A stretch of 64,000 nt of DNA, from positions 3,217,831 through 3,281,830 of the forward strand of contig NZ_CP010029.1 in NCBI RefSeq assembly GCF_001656035.1. The letters run 5' to 3'. The notes under the pieces were generated by a model. That model made no database searches. It saw only the letters and a list, made by a program, of their open reading frames with translations, and had not been told where the DNA came from. Made by a program: the position numbers and the translations under genes. The stretch is from Yersinia entomophaga (GTDB taxonomy: Bacteria; Pseudomonadota; Gammaproteobacteria; Enterobacterales; Enterobacteriaceae). This document shows positions 46,521 through 57,001 of this stretch, in pieces. The first letter of the stretch is position 1. Each line of letters begins with the position of its first letter.

Positions 46521-46558
46521 CCTCTGAATTAAACGGCAACGGCGAGTGGAACAAAACG

Positions 46559-47299
46559 ATGTGGATTGGTGTTATCAGCCTGTTTCCTGAGATGTTCCGC
46601 GCAATAACCGATTTTGGGGTAACTGGCCGGGCAGTAAAAAATGGCCTGCTGAGCGTGCAGTGTTGGAGTCCTCGTGACTTTACCTACGATCGGCATCGTA
46701 CCGTGGATGACCGCCCATACGGCGGTGGCCCGGGAATGCTGATGATGGTGCAACCGTTAAGGGAAGCCATTCATGCAGCAAAAGCGGCGGCAGGCGAGGG
46801 AGCAAAGGTGATTTATCTGTCACCTCAAGGACGCAAACTGGACCAACAGGGTGTCTGCGAACTGGCAACCAACCAGAAGATGATTTTGGTGTGTGGTCGG
46901 TACGAAGGTATTGATGAGCGCGTAATCAAAACCGAAATTGATGAAGAATGGTCAATTGGGGATTACGTTCTCAGCGGCGGTGAGCTGCCGGCAATGACGC
47001 TGATTGATTCTGTATCCCGCTTTATACCGGGCGTACTGGGTCATCAGGCCTCGGCTGAGGAAGATTCCTTCGCTGATGGATTGCTGGATTGCCCGCACTA
47101 TACCCGTCCGGAGGTGTTGGAAGGCATGGAAGTTCCGCCAGTATTACTGTCGGGCAACCACGCTGAGATTCGTCGCTGGCGCTTAAAGCAGTCGCTGGGC
47201 CGTACCTGGCTTAGAAGACCTGAACTTCTAGAAAGCCTAGCTCTGACTGACGAGCAAATGGTGTTGCTGGCTGAGTTCCGAAAGGAGCAAGAGGCCTGA
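46559..47299 (+). CDS. trmD: tRNA (guanine-37-N1) methyltransferase TrmD
   Basis: A 246-residue SPOUT-class, trefoil-knot enzyme that prevents +1 frameshifting. Key motifs are [30 protein letters not shown] and [15 protein letters not shown]. The ATG at 46559 ([20 protein letters not shown]) is the family start. Confidence 0.97.
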   Translation: MWIGVISLFPEMFRAITDFGVTGRAVKNGLLSVQCWSPRDFTYDRHRTVDDRPYGGGPGMLMMVQPLREAIHAAKAAAGEGAKVIYLSPQGRKLDQQGVCELATNQKMILVCGRYEGIDERVIKTEIDEEWSIGDYVLSGGELPAMTLIDSVSRFIPGVLGHQASAEEDSFADGLLDCPHYTRPEVLEGMEVPPVLLSGNHAEIRRWRLKQSLGRTWLRRPELLESLALTDEQMVLLAEFRKEQEA

Positions 47300-47364
47300 G
47301 CGACAGAACTATGAAAGGAACGTTTCGCCGCGTGCAAACGATCCTGATATATCAGTTTACCTAG

Positions 47365-47736
<372 letters not shown>

Positions 47737-47773
47737 GATACAGCTCAGGCTTCATCCAATAGTTAATAGTTAT

Positions 47774-47808
47774 CAAGGGGTTGGCCATTGGCTGACCCCT
47801 TTTTTTAT
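47774..47808 (+). terminator. Rho-independent terminator of the rpsP-rplS operon
   Basis: aaggggt...acccctt stem with an inner tggcc/ggct pairing and a run of seven or more T. Confidence 0.9.
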
Positions 47809-48000
47809 CTGTAAAGTCTCTCAAAGCTCCCGTTTACTTTTCTTATTGATATAAACTGCCATTCCGTCTACCTCAGTTATTTTATTGATATTTTTTGCGC
47901 ACCGCCTCGAATAAACCAAGTAAAAACTTTGATAATAAAGCTAGCTCTGGCTAGGCTGCATCTCATTCAATTGAATGCTAAAGCCAATAAGAGGAAGAAA

Positions 48001-48738
48001 ATGCTGCAAGGAAAAAGAGCTGTGGTGACCGGTGGTGGGCGCGATTTTGGTCAGGCTGTTTCAGTATGGTTAGCGCGGGAAGGTGCTGAAGTCGTTTTAT
48101 GCAGTCGGGTTATCGCGCAGGCGCAGGCAACCGTGGATATTATTCGCGCCGAAGGTGGTATTGCCGAGGCCTATGAGTGCGATATTTCCGATATGAATTC
48201 AGTCCGGCAGTTTTCTCACGGGTTACTAAAACATGAAAAGCCGATAGATATCCTCTTGCTAAGCGCGGCTCAATGGCTGGAAGGGGATTTACAAACAGGC
48301 GGTGGCGATGAGGATATTATTAGCACCATTAATGCCGGTTTAACGGGCTCTATTTTACTGACCAAAGCGCTACTACCGAGGATGAATAGAGAGCAGGGCA
48401 GCGATATTATCGCGATGGTTTCTGTCTGCGGCGTGCCGAATTTCACTCAATCTAACGCCCATCCCGCATTTTTCGCCGCTAAGCAGGGTTTTAGCGGCTT
48501 TTGCCATACTATTTCCCAGAGCTTAGCTGCTGAAAATATCCGTTTGACCGCGCTGTATCCCCCAGATTTTGAAACCCTTGGTTTTGACGAAGATATTTCT
48601 CATCATAATCAGACAAACCAACGCTTGTTAACCGGCCAATCTATTTGGCAAACCGTTAAATTTGTCGTGACTCAGCCGCGCAGTTGCCACATCAACGCTA
48701 TTCATTTTCAGGGACCGAGCCGCGAACCGTTGGGATAA
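48001..48738 (+). CDS. Divergent short-chain dehydrogenase/reductase-like protein
   Basis: 245 residues with a Rossmann fold of the SDR superfamily. The cofactor loop is TGGGRDFG (10-17), where the usual middle glycine is Asp15. The catalytic serine is kept (S141 in VSVCGVP) but the catalytic tyrosine of Y-x-x-x-K is Phe157 (AFFAAKQG, Lys161). Oxidoreductase activity is therefore doubtful. An excellent ribosome site (agaggaag) supports the ATG at 48001 over an earlier one at 47929. Stands alone between rplS and ydiY. Function unknown. Confidence 0.75.
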   Translation: MLQGKRAVVTGGGRDFGQAVSVWLAREGAEVVLCSRVIAQAQATVDIIRAEGGIAEAYECDISDMNSVRQFSHGLLKHEKPIDILLLSAAQWLEGDLQTGGGDEDIISTINAGLTGSILLTKALLPRMNREQGSDIIAMVSVCGVPNFTQSNAHPAFFAAKQGFSGFCHTISQSLAAENIRLTALYPPDFETLGFDEDISHHNQTNQRLLTGQSIWQTVKFVVTQPRSCHINAIHFQGPSREPLG

Positions 48739-48774
48739 ATGGATGAGTTAGTTATAGGAAGGAGAGCGTCAGTG

Positions 48775-48807
48775 AGGAAAATCTTAGCGTGACTGCGCCA
48801 CGCTAAG
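48775..48807 (-). terminator. Rho-independent terminator of ydiY
   Basis: cttagcgtg-(7)-cacgctaag perfect nine-pair hairpin, 13 bases beyond the leftward ydiY stop and followed on that strand by atttt. Confidence 0.75.
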
Positions 48808-48820
48808 AATATTCAGATGA

Positions 48821-49588
48821 TTACAGACCGTAAACCAGCGTGACTGAGGTTGTCGTGTCGGTATTTTTGGGGGCGCTGGCCGGAGGCTTGGTGTTGTAGG
48901 TAACAACGTAAGCCAGACGCAGAGCAAAACTCTTATTGATTGCTACGTTTAACGCAGTTTCAGAGTTCAGCGTAGTCTCTTCGTTGGCTAAAGCTGAAAC
49001 GCCTTCGCTAAACACGGTGTTATCGGTCAACTGATAGGTATAGTTGGTGCCAGCATAGGCCAAGGCTTTAGTTGCGCGGCCACCGCGATAGAATTCGTCA
49101 TGGCGAACACCTGGACCGAATTCCACGCGCAGATTATGTAAAGCGCCGGTAAGAATCTGCCGACCATAACCGGTTGTGAGTACGGAGCGAGAATCGTAGC
49201 CGTTATAACGATCGTTCAACCAGCTGGCTTGACCGAACAGATAGTTGCGGTCGGTTAGATTATAGCGAGTACGTCCACCTAACTGATAGCGCTCTGAAGA
49301 TCTTACCTCATTGGAGCTGGTGTTTCTTGCGGAGCCCCAAAGGCTATAAGCCGTATTGGGTTGGAACCAGGTCAACGTGGAGTTGGCTGTCAGGGTTGAG
49401 TTATTAGTATTCCCCGATTGAGCGTTATAACCCGCTTCGACATTACCGACAAAACTGTGTTTAGCAGTAGCAGGATCATCAAGTGCGGTAAAAACGGTGG
49501 CATCGGCAAAAGCTGATGCGCTGAACATAGACACTGCTAACGTACTGAAATAAAAAGGTAACGCCCTGGTATGACGCAAAGAGAACAT
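48821..49588 (-). CDS. ydiY: DUF481 outer-membrane beta-barrel protein (YdiY-like)
   Basis: 255 residues. A signal peptide (to about 28, AFADA) is followed by repeated amphipathic strands ending in the aromatic/Leu C-terminus VTLVYGL of outer-membrane proteins. Features of the family are GNVEAGYNAQSGNTNNSTL and YGRQILTGALHNLRVEFGPG. E. coli YdiY is acid-inducible and of unknown role. Alone in its unit with its own terminator. Confidence 0.88.
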   Translation of the reverse strand: MFSLRHTRALPFYFSTLAVSMFSASAFADATVFTALDDPATAKHSFVGNVEAGYNAQSGNTNNSTLTANSTLTWFQPNTAYSLWGSARNTSSNEVRSSERYQLGGRTRYNLTDRNYLFGQASWLNDRYNGYDSRSVLTTGYGRQILTGALHNLRVEFGPGVRHDEFYRGGRATKALAYAGTNYTYQLTDNTVFSEGVSALANEETTLNSETALNVAINKSFALRLAYVVTYNTKPPASAPKNTDTTTSVTLVYGL

Positions 49589-49937
49589 AATGCTTCCATG
49601 GTAAAAAAGAATAAGATTGATAATGCGGCCGGCATTGTATCAACTTGCGATCAAAGTTATTCATAAGATATTGCCAATCTTCAAATAAATTATAATAAAC
49701 GCATTTCACATATGAGATTATTATTAGCAATTATTTTTTATGACAGGACGCAGGGCAGAAAAGTCGGCAATAAACCATATTTTGTCTGTGAGAATTGGAT
49801 AAAATATCAGGGGATAGGGTAATAAATTTAATTTTTTGGCTTTATCCCTCAGTGTTAATTGAGTTTCCTGACTTAAGTTAATTTTTATGGGTGGAGGGGC
49901 AATTTCTTACCCCTTGATGATTTTTAAACGGATTTTA
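49589..49937. other. Intergenic region between ydiY and dcuB
   Basis: About 350 bases. The right part is the 3' flank of dcuB (leftward), with a weak gggg/cccc pair near 49892-49915 but no T-tract; the left part should hold the ydiY promoter. No gene seen. Confidence 0.4.
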
Positions 49938-51281
49938 TTACATAAAGGTATTTACCAGCAGATAACCAGTCATACAGGAGCACACCACGCCGATTAAACC
50001 GGGGATGATAAAACTATGGTTAATGATAAAGCGGCCAATTTTTGTCGTACCGGAGCGGTCAAAACCGATGCAAGCCAGATCGCTGGGATAAGTCGGTAAT
50101 ACAAAGTAACCGTAGGCCGCAGGGAAGAAGGCGATCAGCATTTTAGGATCGACACCTAATTGCAACCCCATAGGAGCAATAGCTGCCAATGCCGCCGCCT
50201 GACTGTTTACCAGCTTAGAAACCAAAAACAGTACAATGGCATAGGTCCACGGCTGGCTTTTTACCACGTCTTCCAGTACCAGTTTTAATTCCCCCATATG
50301 TGCCTGGAAAAAAGTATCACTCATCCAGGCGACGCCGAATACCGAGAAAATCGCTACCATGCCCGCTTTGAATACCGCACCGTTTGAAATATCGCTCGGT
50401 TTAACTTTACAGCCCATCAGAATCACTGCACCGGCAATTAACATCATCATCTGAATAACCAGATTCATAGAGAGCGGTTTAAGTACGCCTTTAACTTCAT
50501 AAGCCGGACGTAAATCGCCAAATGCGCCGAGTAATACGACGATGGCGATGGCACTAAAGAATATCCAGGTTGACCAGTAAGCCTGTTTCGGGAAAACCTG
50601 ATTCAGCAGCGTATCAGTGCTGCCATATATGAAGGCACGTTGCTCCGGATCTTTTATTCGAGCCTGAAAATCAGGGTCTTTATCCAAATCTTTACCGCGG
50701 CGTAGGCTCCACAGCGCTGCGGCTAACACGCCCACTAACGAAGCGGGAACAGAAATCGCCAAAATTTCCAGTATGCTATAAGCATGCCCGATGCCGTGAG
50801 CCGCGCCAATAATAGAAACCAGAGAAACTACGGCCACTGATACCGGCGATGCGGTAATGGCCATTTGCGAAGCAACGGAAGCGACGGCCATTGGGCGCTC
50901 GGGACGGATTCCTTTCTTGAGGGCGATATCTGAAATAATCGGGAACATGGTATAAACCACATGTCCGGTGCCGCATAAAAAGGTTAATGACCAGGTTGTG
51001 AACGGAGCTAATAGCGTTATATGTTGCGGATGCCGACGTAATAAGCGTTCGGCAAACTGCATCATGATATTTAATCCGCCAGCGGTTTGTAATACTGAAG
51101 CACAGCCAATAACCGCTAATATCGTCAGCATGACATCAACCGGTGGTTTACCCGGTTCAAGGCCAAATATAAAGGTTAAAATAAATAAGCCGATGCCACT
51201 AATAAGGCCTAGCCCCATGCCCCCAAAGCGAGTGCCGATTAATAGGCACAGAATAATAATTGCAAATTGCAGTGTTATCAT
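49938..51281 (-). CDS. dcuB: Anaerobic C4-dicarboxylate antiporter DcuB
   Basis: A 447-residue membrane protein that swaps fumarate, malate or aspartate for succinate during fumarate respiration. Family motifs are GLEPGKPPVDVMLTILAVI, FLCGTGHVVYTM, SKLVNSQAAALAAIAPMGL and FDRSGTTKIGRFIINHSFI. More like DcuB than DcuA in its first 60 residues. The ATG at 51281 has aaggga about 6 bases upstream; a 15-residue extension to 51326 is less likely. In E. coli dcuB and fumB form one unit; here they are apart, and no dcuSR sensor pair is nearby. Confidence 0.93.
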   Translation of the reverse strand: MITLQFAIIILCLLIGTRFGGMGLGLISGIGLFILTFIFGLEPGKPPVDVMLTILAVIGCASVLQTAGGLNIMMQFAERLLRRHPQHITLLAPFTTWSLTFLCGTGHVVYTMFPIISDIALKKGIRPERPMAVASVASQMAITASPVSVAVVSLVSIIGAAHGIGHAYSILEILAISVPASLVGVLAAALWSLRRGKDLDKDPDFQARIKDPEQRAFIYGSTDTLLNQVFPKQAYWSTWIFFSAIAIVVLLGAFGDLRPAYEVKGVLKPLSMNLVIQMMMLIAGAVILMGCKVKPSDISNGAVFKAGMVAIFSVFGVAWMSDTFFQAHMGELKLVLEDVVKSQPWTYAIVLFLVSKLVNSQAAALAAIAPMGLQLGVDPKMLIAFFPAAYGYFVLPTYPSDLACIGFDRSGTTKIGRFIINHSFIIPGLIGVVCSCMTGYLLVNTFM

Positions 51282-51582
51282 AACGATCCCTTGTATTTTT
51301 CTGTATGAAAAAAGCTTGTTAGCCAATCCTGTTTTTAAAATGTCATATTTTTCTTTGCTATAACCATCAAAGCACAGATCGCTAAAGCAAAAACTTGGCT
51401 AATATCAAGAGAGCGCGTCTTATTTATTGAATGAATTAAAACCGAGAGGAAGATCTGTTTTTTATAATTTTTAGTCGAGAAAAAAGAAAGGAATAATATT
51501 GGTTATCCCTGATGGTTATTCATGTAAAACGATTGTTTTAATATTGTTCGATATATTGTTGGGCTGGGTTTTAATTAGCTAT

Positions 51583-51921
51583 TTAATTAATCCAGATTTG
51601 CTGAAGTATTTCGGCATCTTTAACTGAATCACAGCTGGCAGGGAAATTATCGCCCCGTTCAAAGTGAATTTTCAAGCGGGCAGGCTGGCAAAGATCCTGT
51701 TGCCCAGCATGATAACCTGATAGGTAATAGTCGCGATTAATGTGTGGATTGCCATACCATTCGGCTAGAGTCTCATTATCTCTGACAATCAACCCGCCCT
51801 GAGCATCACTGAATCCGATCTCATACCAGCTCGTCGGGTCTTTGACTTCATCATTAGGGTCAAGAGAATGGCTACAGCCGCTAAGTAACAGCGCACCGAT
51901 CATCATCTGCTTATATTTCAT
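51583..51921 (-). CDS. yfiL: DUF2799 lipoprotein YfiL-like
   Basis: A 112-residue putative lipoprotein, with lipobox LLLSGC (Cys16). The body has the DUF2799 pattern WYEIGFSDAQGG and YYLSGYHAGQQDLCQPA. In E. coli yfiL also lies close to aroF. Function unknown. Fifty bases after the response regulator gene in the same direction. Confidence 0.8.
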   Translation of the reverse strand: MKYKQMMIGALLLSGCSHSLDPNDEVKDPTSWYEIGFSDAQGGLIVRDNETLAEWYGNPHINRDYYLSGYHAGQQDLCQPARLKIHFERGDNFPASCDSVKDAEILQQIWIN

Positions 51922-51971
51922 GGTGAAGTTCTTCTGCAACCGATTTGCGATAGCTGTTTTAGATAATGATA

Positions 51972-52688
51972 TCAGGCTATGCCTAACTTCTCTTTAAGTG
52001 GTTTTAGATAACGTCGGCTAACCGGGATGTGCTTTCCGGTGCGAGTGACAACTTCTGCTGAACCGTTATCCATAAGCTGTATTTCGCCTAGCTGTTCCGT
52101 GTTCACCATATATTGACGGTGACAGCGAATAAAAGGCGTTTTTTCTTCCAGCGTTTTCAACGAGAGCTGGGTATAACCTGATTGCACCATGCCCACAACG
52201 TGCACACCGCTAAGCTCTGAACTGAGATATTCGACCTCTTCTATTTTCAAAAGAAAGATACGATTATGCCCGGAGCAGGGAATGTGACGCAGCATCGGTT
52301 CGGTGATTTTGTGTAAATTATTATTTACAGTTAGGCCTCGACGCAGGCGAATAAGTGTCTTGGCCAATCGTTGCTGGTCGAGGGGTTTTAGCAGATAGTC
52401 GAAAGCATGTTCTTCGAAGGCGCGGACAGCATACTCGTCAAAGGCAGTGACAAACACAATGTGGGGCATGCTCTCTGGGTTCAGCATGCTCGCTAGCTCC
52501 AGTCCGTTGATGCGAGGCATTTGAATATCGAGAAATACGACATCCGGCTGGAGCCGCTGAATCGCGGGGATAGCTTCTATAGCGTTACTGCATTCAGCGA
52601 TAACCTCAATGTCTTGCTCTTCACTTAATCGTTCGCGTAAATCTTCGCGCGCAGGTTGTTCATCATCAACGATGATCGCTCTCAGCAT
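51972..52688 (-). CDS. btsR: LytTR-type response regulator (BtsR/YehT-like)
   Basis: 239 residues. The receiver domain has acidic DDE at 8-10, the phosphoacceptor Asp54 in VVFLDIQMPRINGLE and the conserved Lys in YLLKPLD. The C-terminal LytTR DNA-binding domain has FIRCHRQYMVNTEQL and PVSRRYLKPLKEKLG. E. coli BtsR with kinase BtsS senses pyruvate. No kinase gene is adjacent here: the gene is alone, divergent from aroF. The ATG at 52688 fits the family; the frame could extend to 52763. Confidence 0.88.
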   Translation of the reverse strand: MLRAIIVDDEQPAREDLRERLSEEQDIEVIAECSNAIEAIPAIQRLQPDVVFLDIQMPRINGLELASMLNPESMPHIVFVTAFDEYAVRAFEEHAFDYLLKPLDQQRLAKTLIRLRRGLTVNNNLHKITEPMLRHIPCSGHNRIFLLKIEEVEYLSSELSGVHVVGMVQSGYTQLSLKTLEEKTPFIRCHRQYMVNTEQLGEIQLMDNGSAEVVTRTGKHIPVSRRYLKPLKEKLGIA

Positions 52689-52789
52689 ACTTCCTCCACA
52701 AATTTTTCTCATTTTATCATGGTGATTTGCTGCTTGGAGAACCATCTGTACAAACTGCGACATCCCGCAAAAGTTAGCCAGATTGTGGG

Positions 52790-52841
52790 TGTAAAGTTTG
52801 CGGTAATTATTTATTTACAGATATGGATTGAAAAGTTTACA
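52790..52841 (+). promoter_or_regulatory. Probable TyrR boxes of aroF
   Basis: Perfect half-sites tgtaaa (52790-52795) and tttaca (52814-52819 and 52836-52841) of the TyrR consensus TGTAAA-N6-TTTACA lie 80-130 bases before aroF, with weaker partner halves. E. coli aroF is repressed by TyrR with tyrosine through several such boxes. Confidence 0.55.
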
Positions 52842-52922
52842 CGGCGTGATATTGTGGAACTCAGAAACGACACCGCACATGAAACGATACTCGCTTAACA
52901 GAGGTAGGTAGGAAATATGATC

Positions 52923-53999
52923 ATGCAAAAAGATGCGCTCAATAACGTTCATATCAGTGCTGAACAAATACTGATTACGCCGGAAGAACTGAAGAATCGG
53001 TTCCCGTTGAGTGAAAATGATCAATATGCAATTGCTTCGTCGCGCAAAACCATTGCTGATATCGTTCAGGGGCGCGACCCGCGTTTGTTAGTGGTTTGCG
53101 GTCCTTGTTCCATTCACGATGTGGATGCTGCGTTGGATTATGCTCGTCGTCTGAAACTCCTCTCTGCTGAATTGAGCGATAGCCTGTACATCGTTATGCG
53201 CGTTTATTTTGAAAAACCAAGAACTACCGTAGGTTGGAAAGGTTTGATCAACGATCCGTACATGGATGGTTCTTTTGATATGGAAGCAGGCCTGCATATT
53301 GCTCGACGCCTGTTGCTGGATTTAGTGGGTATGGGATTGCCATTGGCGACCGAAGCACTTGACCCAAATAGCCCGCAATACCTCGGCGATCTGTTCAGTT
53401 GGTCGGCCATTGGTGCCCGTACCACGGAATCCCAGACTCACCGTGAAATGGCATCTGGCCTATCTATGCCTGTAGGTTTTAAAAACGGAACTGACGGCAG
53501 CTTAGGTACGGCGATTAATGCGATGCGCGCCGCATCTATGCCACATCGTTTTGTTGGCATTAATCAGTCTGGGCAGGTGTGCTTGTTGCAAACTCAGGGC
53601 AACCCGGACGGTCATGTGATTCTGCGCGGCGGTAAAACGCCTAACTACAGTGCGCAAGATGTGGCGCAGTGTGAAAAACAGATGCAGGACGCGGGACTCA
53701 CTCCATCCTTGATGATAGATTGCAGCCATGGTAATTCGAATAAAGATTTCCGTCGCCAGACCGCAGTAGCTGAATCGGTTGTTGAGCAGATCAAAGCAGG
53801 TAATCGTTCGATTATCGGTGTGATGCTGGAAAGTCATCTGCATGAGGGGAACCAGTCATCTGAGCAACCGCGGGAAACGATGCATTACGGTGTTTCCGTG
53901 ACCGATGCCTGCATTAACTGGGAAACAACGGAAACTCTGTTACGTTCGATGCATAAAGAATTAAGCCCGGCGCTGGCGGCGCGGACTGTAGAGGAATAG
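52923..53999 (+). CDS. aroF: DAHP synthase, tyrosine-sensitive (AroF)
   Basis: The first step of aromatic amino-acid synthesis (phosphoenolpyruvate + erythrose 4-phosphate). 358 residues starting [20 protein letters not shown], very close to E. coli AroF. Motifs are [32 protein letters not shown] and [12 protein letters not shown] (metal His). The ATG at 52923 is chosen over 52917 for its match to AroF and better spacing to aggaaat. Five bases separate it from tyrA. Confidence 0.97.
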   Translation: MQKDALNNVHISAEQILITPEELKNRFPLSENDQYAIASSRKTIADIVQGRDPRLLVVCGPCSIHDVDAALDYARRLKLLSAELSDSLYIVMRVYFEKPRTTVGWKGLINDPYMDGSFDMEAGLHIARRLLLDLVGMGLPLATEALDPNSPQYLGDLFSWSAIGARTTESQTHREMASGLSMPVGFKNGTDGSLGTAINAMRAASMPHRFVGINQSGQVCLLQTQGNPDGHVILRGGKTPNYSAQDVAQCEKQMQDAGLTPSLMIDCSHGNSNKDFRRQTAVAESVVEQIKAGNRSIIGVMLESHLHEGNQSSEQPRETMHYGVSVTDACINWETTETLLRSMHKELSPALAARTVEE

Positions 54000-54004
54000 T
54001 CGTT

Positions 54005-55126
54005 ATGGTGGCTGAATTGACCGCATTGCGCGATCAAATTGATGAAGTGGATAAAGCGTTGCTGGACTTGCTGGCGAAACGCCTGAGTCTGGTGGCTGAG
54101 GTGGGCGAAGTCAAAAGCCGCTTTGGTTTGCCGATTTATGTGCCGGATCGTGAGTCTGCCATGCTGGCGTCACGCCGCAAAGAGGCCGAGGCGCTGGGCG
54201 TTCCCCCCGATTTGATTGAAGATGTTTTACGCCGGGTGATGCGTGAGTCATATGCCAGCGAGAATGACAAAGGCTTTAAAACCCTGAACCCACAGCTGCG
54301 CCCCGTCGTGATTATCGGTGGTAAAGGGCAGATGGGGCAGTTATTCGGTCGGATGTTATTGCTTTCGGGCTATCAGGTAAAAACGCTGGAGCAGGAAGAC
54401 TGGCCGCAGGCGGAATCGATTCTGGCCGATGCAGGAATGGTGATCGTCAGCGTACCTATCCATGCAACAGAAGAAGTGATTGCTAGCTTACCTAAGCTAC
54501 CGACAGACTGCATTTTGCTGGATTTGGCATCGGTGAAGAATCGTCCACTGCAATCGATGCTGGCAGCGCATGAAGGGCCGGTTGTTGGTCTGCATCCGAT
54601 GTTTGGTCCGGATGTGGGGAGTCTGGCGAAGCAGGTCGTGGTGTATTGTGATGGTCGTCAGCCTGAAGCTTACCAATGGTTATTGGAACAGTTGCAGGTA
54701 TGGGGCGCGCGGCTGCATCGTATCAGCGCGGTTGAACATGACCAGAATATGGCCTTTATCCAGGCGCTACGCCACTTTGCCACTTTTGCCTATGGTCTGC
54801 ATTTGGCGGAAGAAAATGTTCAGCTTGAACAGCTTTTGGCTCTGTCCTCGCCGATTTACCGGTTGGAGCTGGCGATGGTCGGGCGACTGTTTGCTCAGGA
54901 TCCGCAGTTGTACGCAGATATTATTATGTCGTCGGAAGATAACCTGGCGCTGATTAAACGTTACTACCAGCGGTTTGGTGATGCGATTAAGCTATTAGAA
55001 CAGAGTGACAAGCAGGGGTTTGTTTCCAGCTTCCAGAAGGTGGAACATTGGTTCGGTGATTATGCTGAACGCTTCCTGCTGGAAAGTCGCTCTTTGCTGC
55101 GCCAAGCAAATGACAATCGGCAGTAA
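54005..55126 (+). CDS. tyrA: Chorismate mutase / prephenate dehydrogenase TyrA
   Basis: A 373-residue bifunctional enzyme of tyrosine synthesis. The N-terminal chorismate mutase helices (about 1-90; [20 protein letters not shown]) are followed by the NAD-binding motif [20 protein letters not shown] (about 100-120) and the prephenate dehydrogenase domain ([12 protein letters not shown]). Co-transcribed with aroF and regulated with it by TyrR. Confidence 0.97.
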   Translation: MVAELTALRDQIDEVDKALLDLLAKRLSLVAEVGEVKSRFGLPIYVPDRESAMLASRRKEAEALGVPPDLIEDVLRRVMRESYASENDKGFKTLNPQLRPVVIIGGKGQMGQLFGRMLLLSGYQVKTLEQEDWPQAESILADAGMVIVSVPIHATEEVIASLPKLPTDCILLDLASVKNRPLQSMLAAHEGPVVGLHPMFGPDVGSLAKQVVVYCDGRQPEAYQWLLEQLQVWGARLHRISAVEHDQNMAFIQALRHFATFAYGLHLAEENVQLEQLLALSSPIYRLELAMVGRLFAQDPQLYADIIMSSEDNLALIKRYYQRFGDAIKLLEQSDKQGFVSSFQKVEHWFGDYAERFLLESRSLLRQANDNRQ

Positions 55127-55152
55127 TCATTAATATTTATGCTGTTAGCCAG

Positions 55153-55191
55153 TAAAAAAGTCATCCCAGACGATCGGGATGACTTTTTTTA
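55153..55191. terminator. Bidirectional terminator between tyrA and pheA
   Basis: A long stem (aagtcatccc/gggatgactt) with A- and T-runs on both sides serves both convergent transcripts. Confidence 0.92.
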
Positions 55192-55218
55192 TGAGCAAAA
55201 ATAGGTAGCGATCGGCGA

Positions 55219-56376
55219 TTAACTTGGGTTAACCGGCACCACGTTTTCACTCGGATAGCAGCCCAACACTTTTAGTGAACGGGTTAGCAGCGTCAAATCG
55301 CTGAGCGCCTTTTGCATCGCTTCGGAACGCAGGTTAGCCTGCACATCAATATAAAACATTTCTTCCCACGGATTCCCGTTGATTGGCCGAGATTCTAGCT
55401 TGGTCATAATGATGCCGTGTTCTTTCAAGACCAGAAGAGCTTCTACTAACGCCCCTGATTGTTGGCCAGTAGCCATAATCAGCGTAGTTTTAGCTGGAAT
55501 CTGCTCAGAAACATCAATAGCTTTACGCGCCAGCACGATGAAACGAGTGATGTTTTGCTGCTGATTTGCCAAATAGTATTCCAGTACCTGCAAACCATAG
55601 AGCGCGCCACCGGCTTCGCTGCCCAATGCGGCGGCTTTTGGGGAATTTAGCTGTGCGACTTTTTCCATTGCGGCGGCGGTGCTTTCGCAATATTCGATTT
55701 TCCAGTGCGGGAAACGGTTAATGAACTGACTACATTGTTGGAAAGGCTGCGGGTGGCTGTAAACCGTTTCAATCTGACTTAAATCGGTCTCCGCAGCCGT
55801 CAGAATGCAGTGCTCGATCGGGTTGGTTAATTCTCCGACTATCGACAGGCTAGTATGTTGCAGCAGATCGTAAACATCATTGATAGAGCCTGAACTGGTG
55901 TTTTCGATCGGTAAAATCGCGTAATCCGCCTGACCGGTTTCTACTTGAGTAAAGATATCCTGGAATTTCAGGCAGCCGCATTCGATCAGGTTATCAAAAT
56001 GACGGGCGGCGTATTGACGTGCGGCCAAATGAGAGTAAGAACCTTTTGGGCCAAGAAATGCGATGCGCGCTGAATGAGCGGTAGTTTGGTTCAACTGGTG
56101 TTGCAGCAATGTCTGTTGGGTCAATACTGAGTCTTCAATAATCAGCTGGAACAGACGGGTGATATAAAATCCGTCGAGATCGTAAGGTTTAGCAGCAGTA
56201 ATCAAAGCCTGCAGTAAATCCTTCTCACGTTCTTTATCACGGATCGGACGATGGCTGTGTTGCTTGGCTCGAGCCACTTCGATTGCCAACTCGCGGCGTT
56301 CTGCCAGTAACGCCAACAGCTTTAAGTCTAAAGCGCTGATACGTTCTCGTAGCACCAGTAACGGATTGTCTGTCAT
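55219..56376 (-). CDS. pheA: Chorismate mutase / prephenate dehydratase PheA
   Basis: A 385-residue bifunctional enzyme of phenylalanine synthesis. The mutase domain ([20 protein letters not shown]) is followed by the dehydratase domain ([36 protein letters not shown]) and the ACT regulatory domain with [15 protein letters not shown] and [17 protein letters not shown]. The ATG at 56376 matches E. coli; the open frame to 56460 runs through the attenuator and is not used. Confidence 0.97.
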   Translation of the reverse strand: MTDNPLLVLRERISALDLKLLALLAERRELAIEVARAKQHSHRPIRDKEREKDLLQALITAAKPYDLDGFYITRLFQLIIEDSVLTQQTLLQHQLNQTTAHSARIAFLGPKGSYSHLAARQYAARHFDNLIECGCLKFQDIFTQVETGQADYAILPIENTSSGSINDVYDLLQHTSLSIVGELTNPIEHCILTAAETDLSQIETVYSHPQPFQQCSQFINRFPHWKIEYCESTAAAMEKVAQLNSPKAAALGSEAGGALYGLQVLEYYLANQQQNITRFIVLARKAIDVSEQIPAKTTLIMATGQQSGALVEALLVLKEHGIIMTKLESRPINGNPWEEMFYIDVQANLRSEAMQKALSDLTLLTRSLKVLGCYPSENVVPVNPS

Positions 56377-56414
56377 AGGGTCAGCCTTATTATTTTTGCC
56401 AAATGATTTATGCA

Positions 56415-56441
56415 TAAAAAAAGCCTCCCGGTTGGGAGGCT
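56415..56441 (-). promoter_or_regulatory. pheA transcription attenuator (terminator hairpin)
   Basis: On the leftward strand agcctccc-aacc-gggaggct is followed by a T-run. A second cctccc/gggagg segment at 56481-56487 can form the competing antiterminator. It lies between pheL and pheA, 39 bases before the pheA start. Confidence 0.9.
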
Positions 56442-56489
56442 TGTTTGTTCGTCTTCGCATTCTTTATCACACGACGAAACGCCTCCCAA

Positions 56490-56537
56490 TCAGGGGAAGG
56501 TAAAAAAGAATGCGAAGAAAAACGGTTTGTAGCTCAT
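56490..56537 (-). CDS. pheL: pheA operon leader peptide PheL
   Basis: A 15-residue leader, MSYKPFFFAFFFTFP, with seven Phe codons; E. coli PheL is nearly the same. Ribosome stalling at these codons when charged tRNA-Phe is scarce favours the antiterminator and lets pheA be transcribed. Confidence 0.95.
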   Translation of the reverse strand: MSYKPFFFAFFFTFP

Positions 56538-56601
56538 GTGATGGTTGATGGCCTAATAGTCGCGAATGGAGTTAACTTAACTGCCGCCAGTTATGGCGTC
56601 A

Positions 56602-56627
56602 ATAAAAAACGCGCCCGAAGGCGCGTT
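56602..56627 (-). terminator. Rho-independent terminator of raiA
   Basis: aacgcgcc-ttcg-ggcgcgtt hairpin with a UUCG loop on the leftward strand, followed by ttttatt; 27 bases after the raiA stop. Confidence 0.92.
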
Positions 56628-56653
56628 AGATCCTCAATAAGATGGTTAACCCG

Positions 56654-57001
56654 TTACTCTTCTTGCTCAGGCTCCTCTATCAGATTGACATTTTTGATAC
56701 TAGCGGCGGTACGTTTTGCCTCACCTTTGTGCTGAACTTTGTTTAGTTGTCGTTCTAATTTCGCGATCAGCTCGTTGATTGCGGCATACATATCATCGTG
56801 CTTGGCACTGGCTACCAGAGGGCCGTTTGGCGTACCTATGGTCGCATCAACAACAAATCCTTCAGGGTCTTTAGACAGCACGATATGCGGATTTATTAGC
56901 TGAGCTTGCCACTTATCCAGTTTGGTTAGACGGTCTTCAACATGCTTACGAATTGCAGGGGTGATATCCATTTGTTTGCTAGTAATATTGACTGCGGTCA
57001 T
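56654..57001 (-). CDS. raiA: Ribosome-associated inhibitor RaiA (YfiA)
   Basis: A 115-residue hibernation factor that binds the 30S decoding channel in stationary phase or cold. The sequence begins [20 protein letters not shown] and has the Glu-rich tail (IEEPEQEE) of RaiA. The ATG at 57001 with gaggt upstream is preferred to a longer frame to 57103. Confidence 0.96.
   Translation of the reverse strand: MTAVNITSKQMDITPAIRKHVEDRLTKLDKWQAQLINPHIVLSKDPEGFVVDATIGTPNGPLVASAKHDDMYAAINELIAKLERQLNKVQHKGEAKRTAASIKNVNLIEEPEQEE

Noticed and set aside
55219..56460. Longer PheA starting at 56460
   Set aside because: The extension runs through the attenuator hairpin; the ATG at 56376 matches E. coli PheA.
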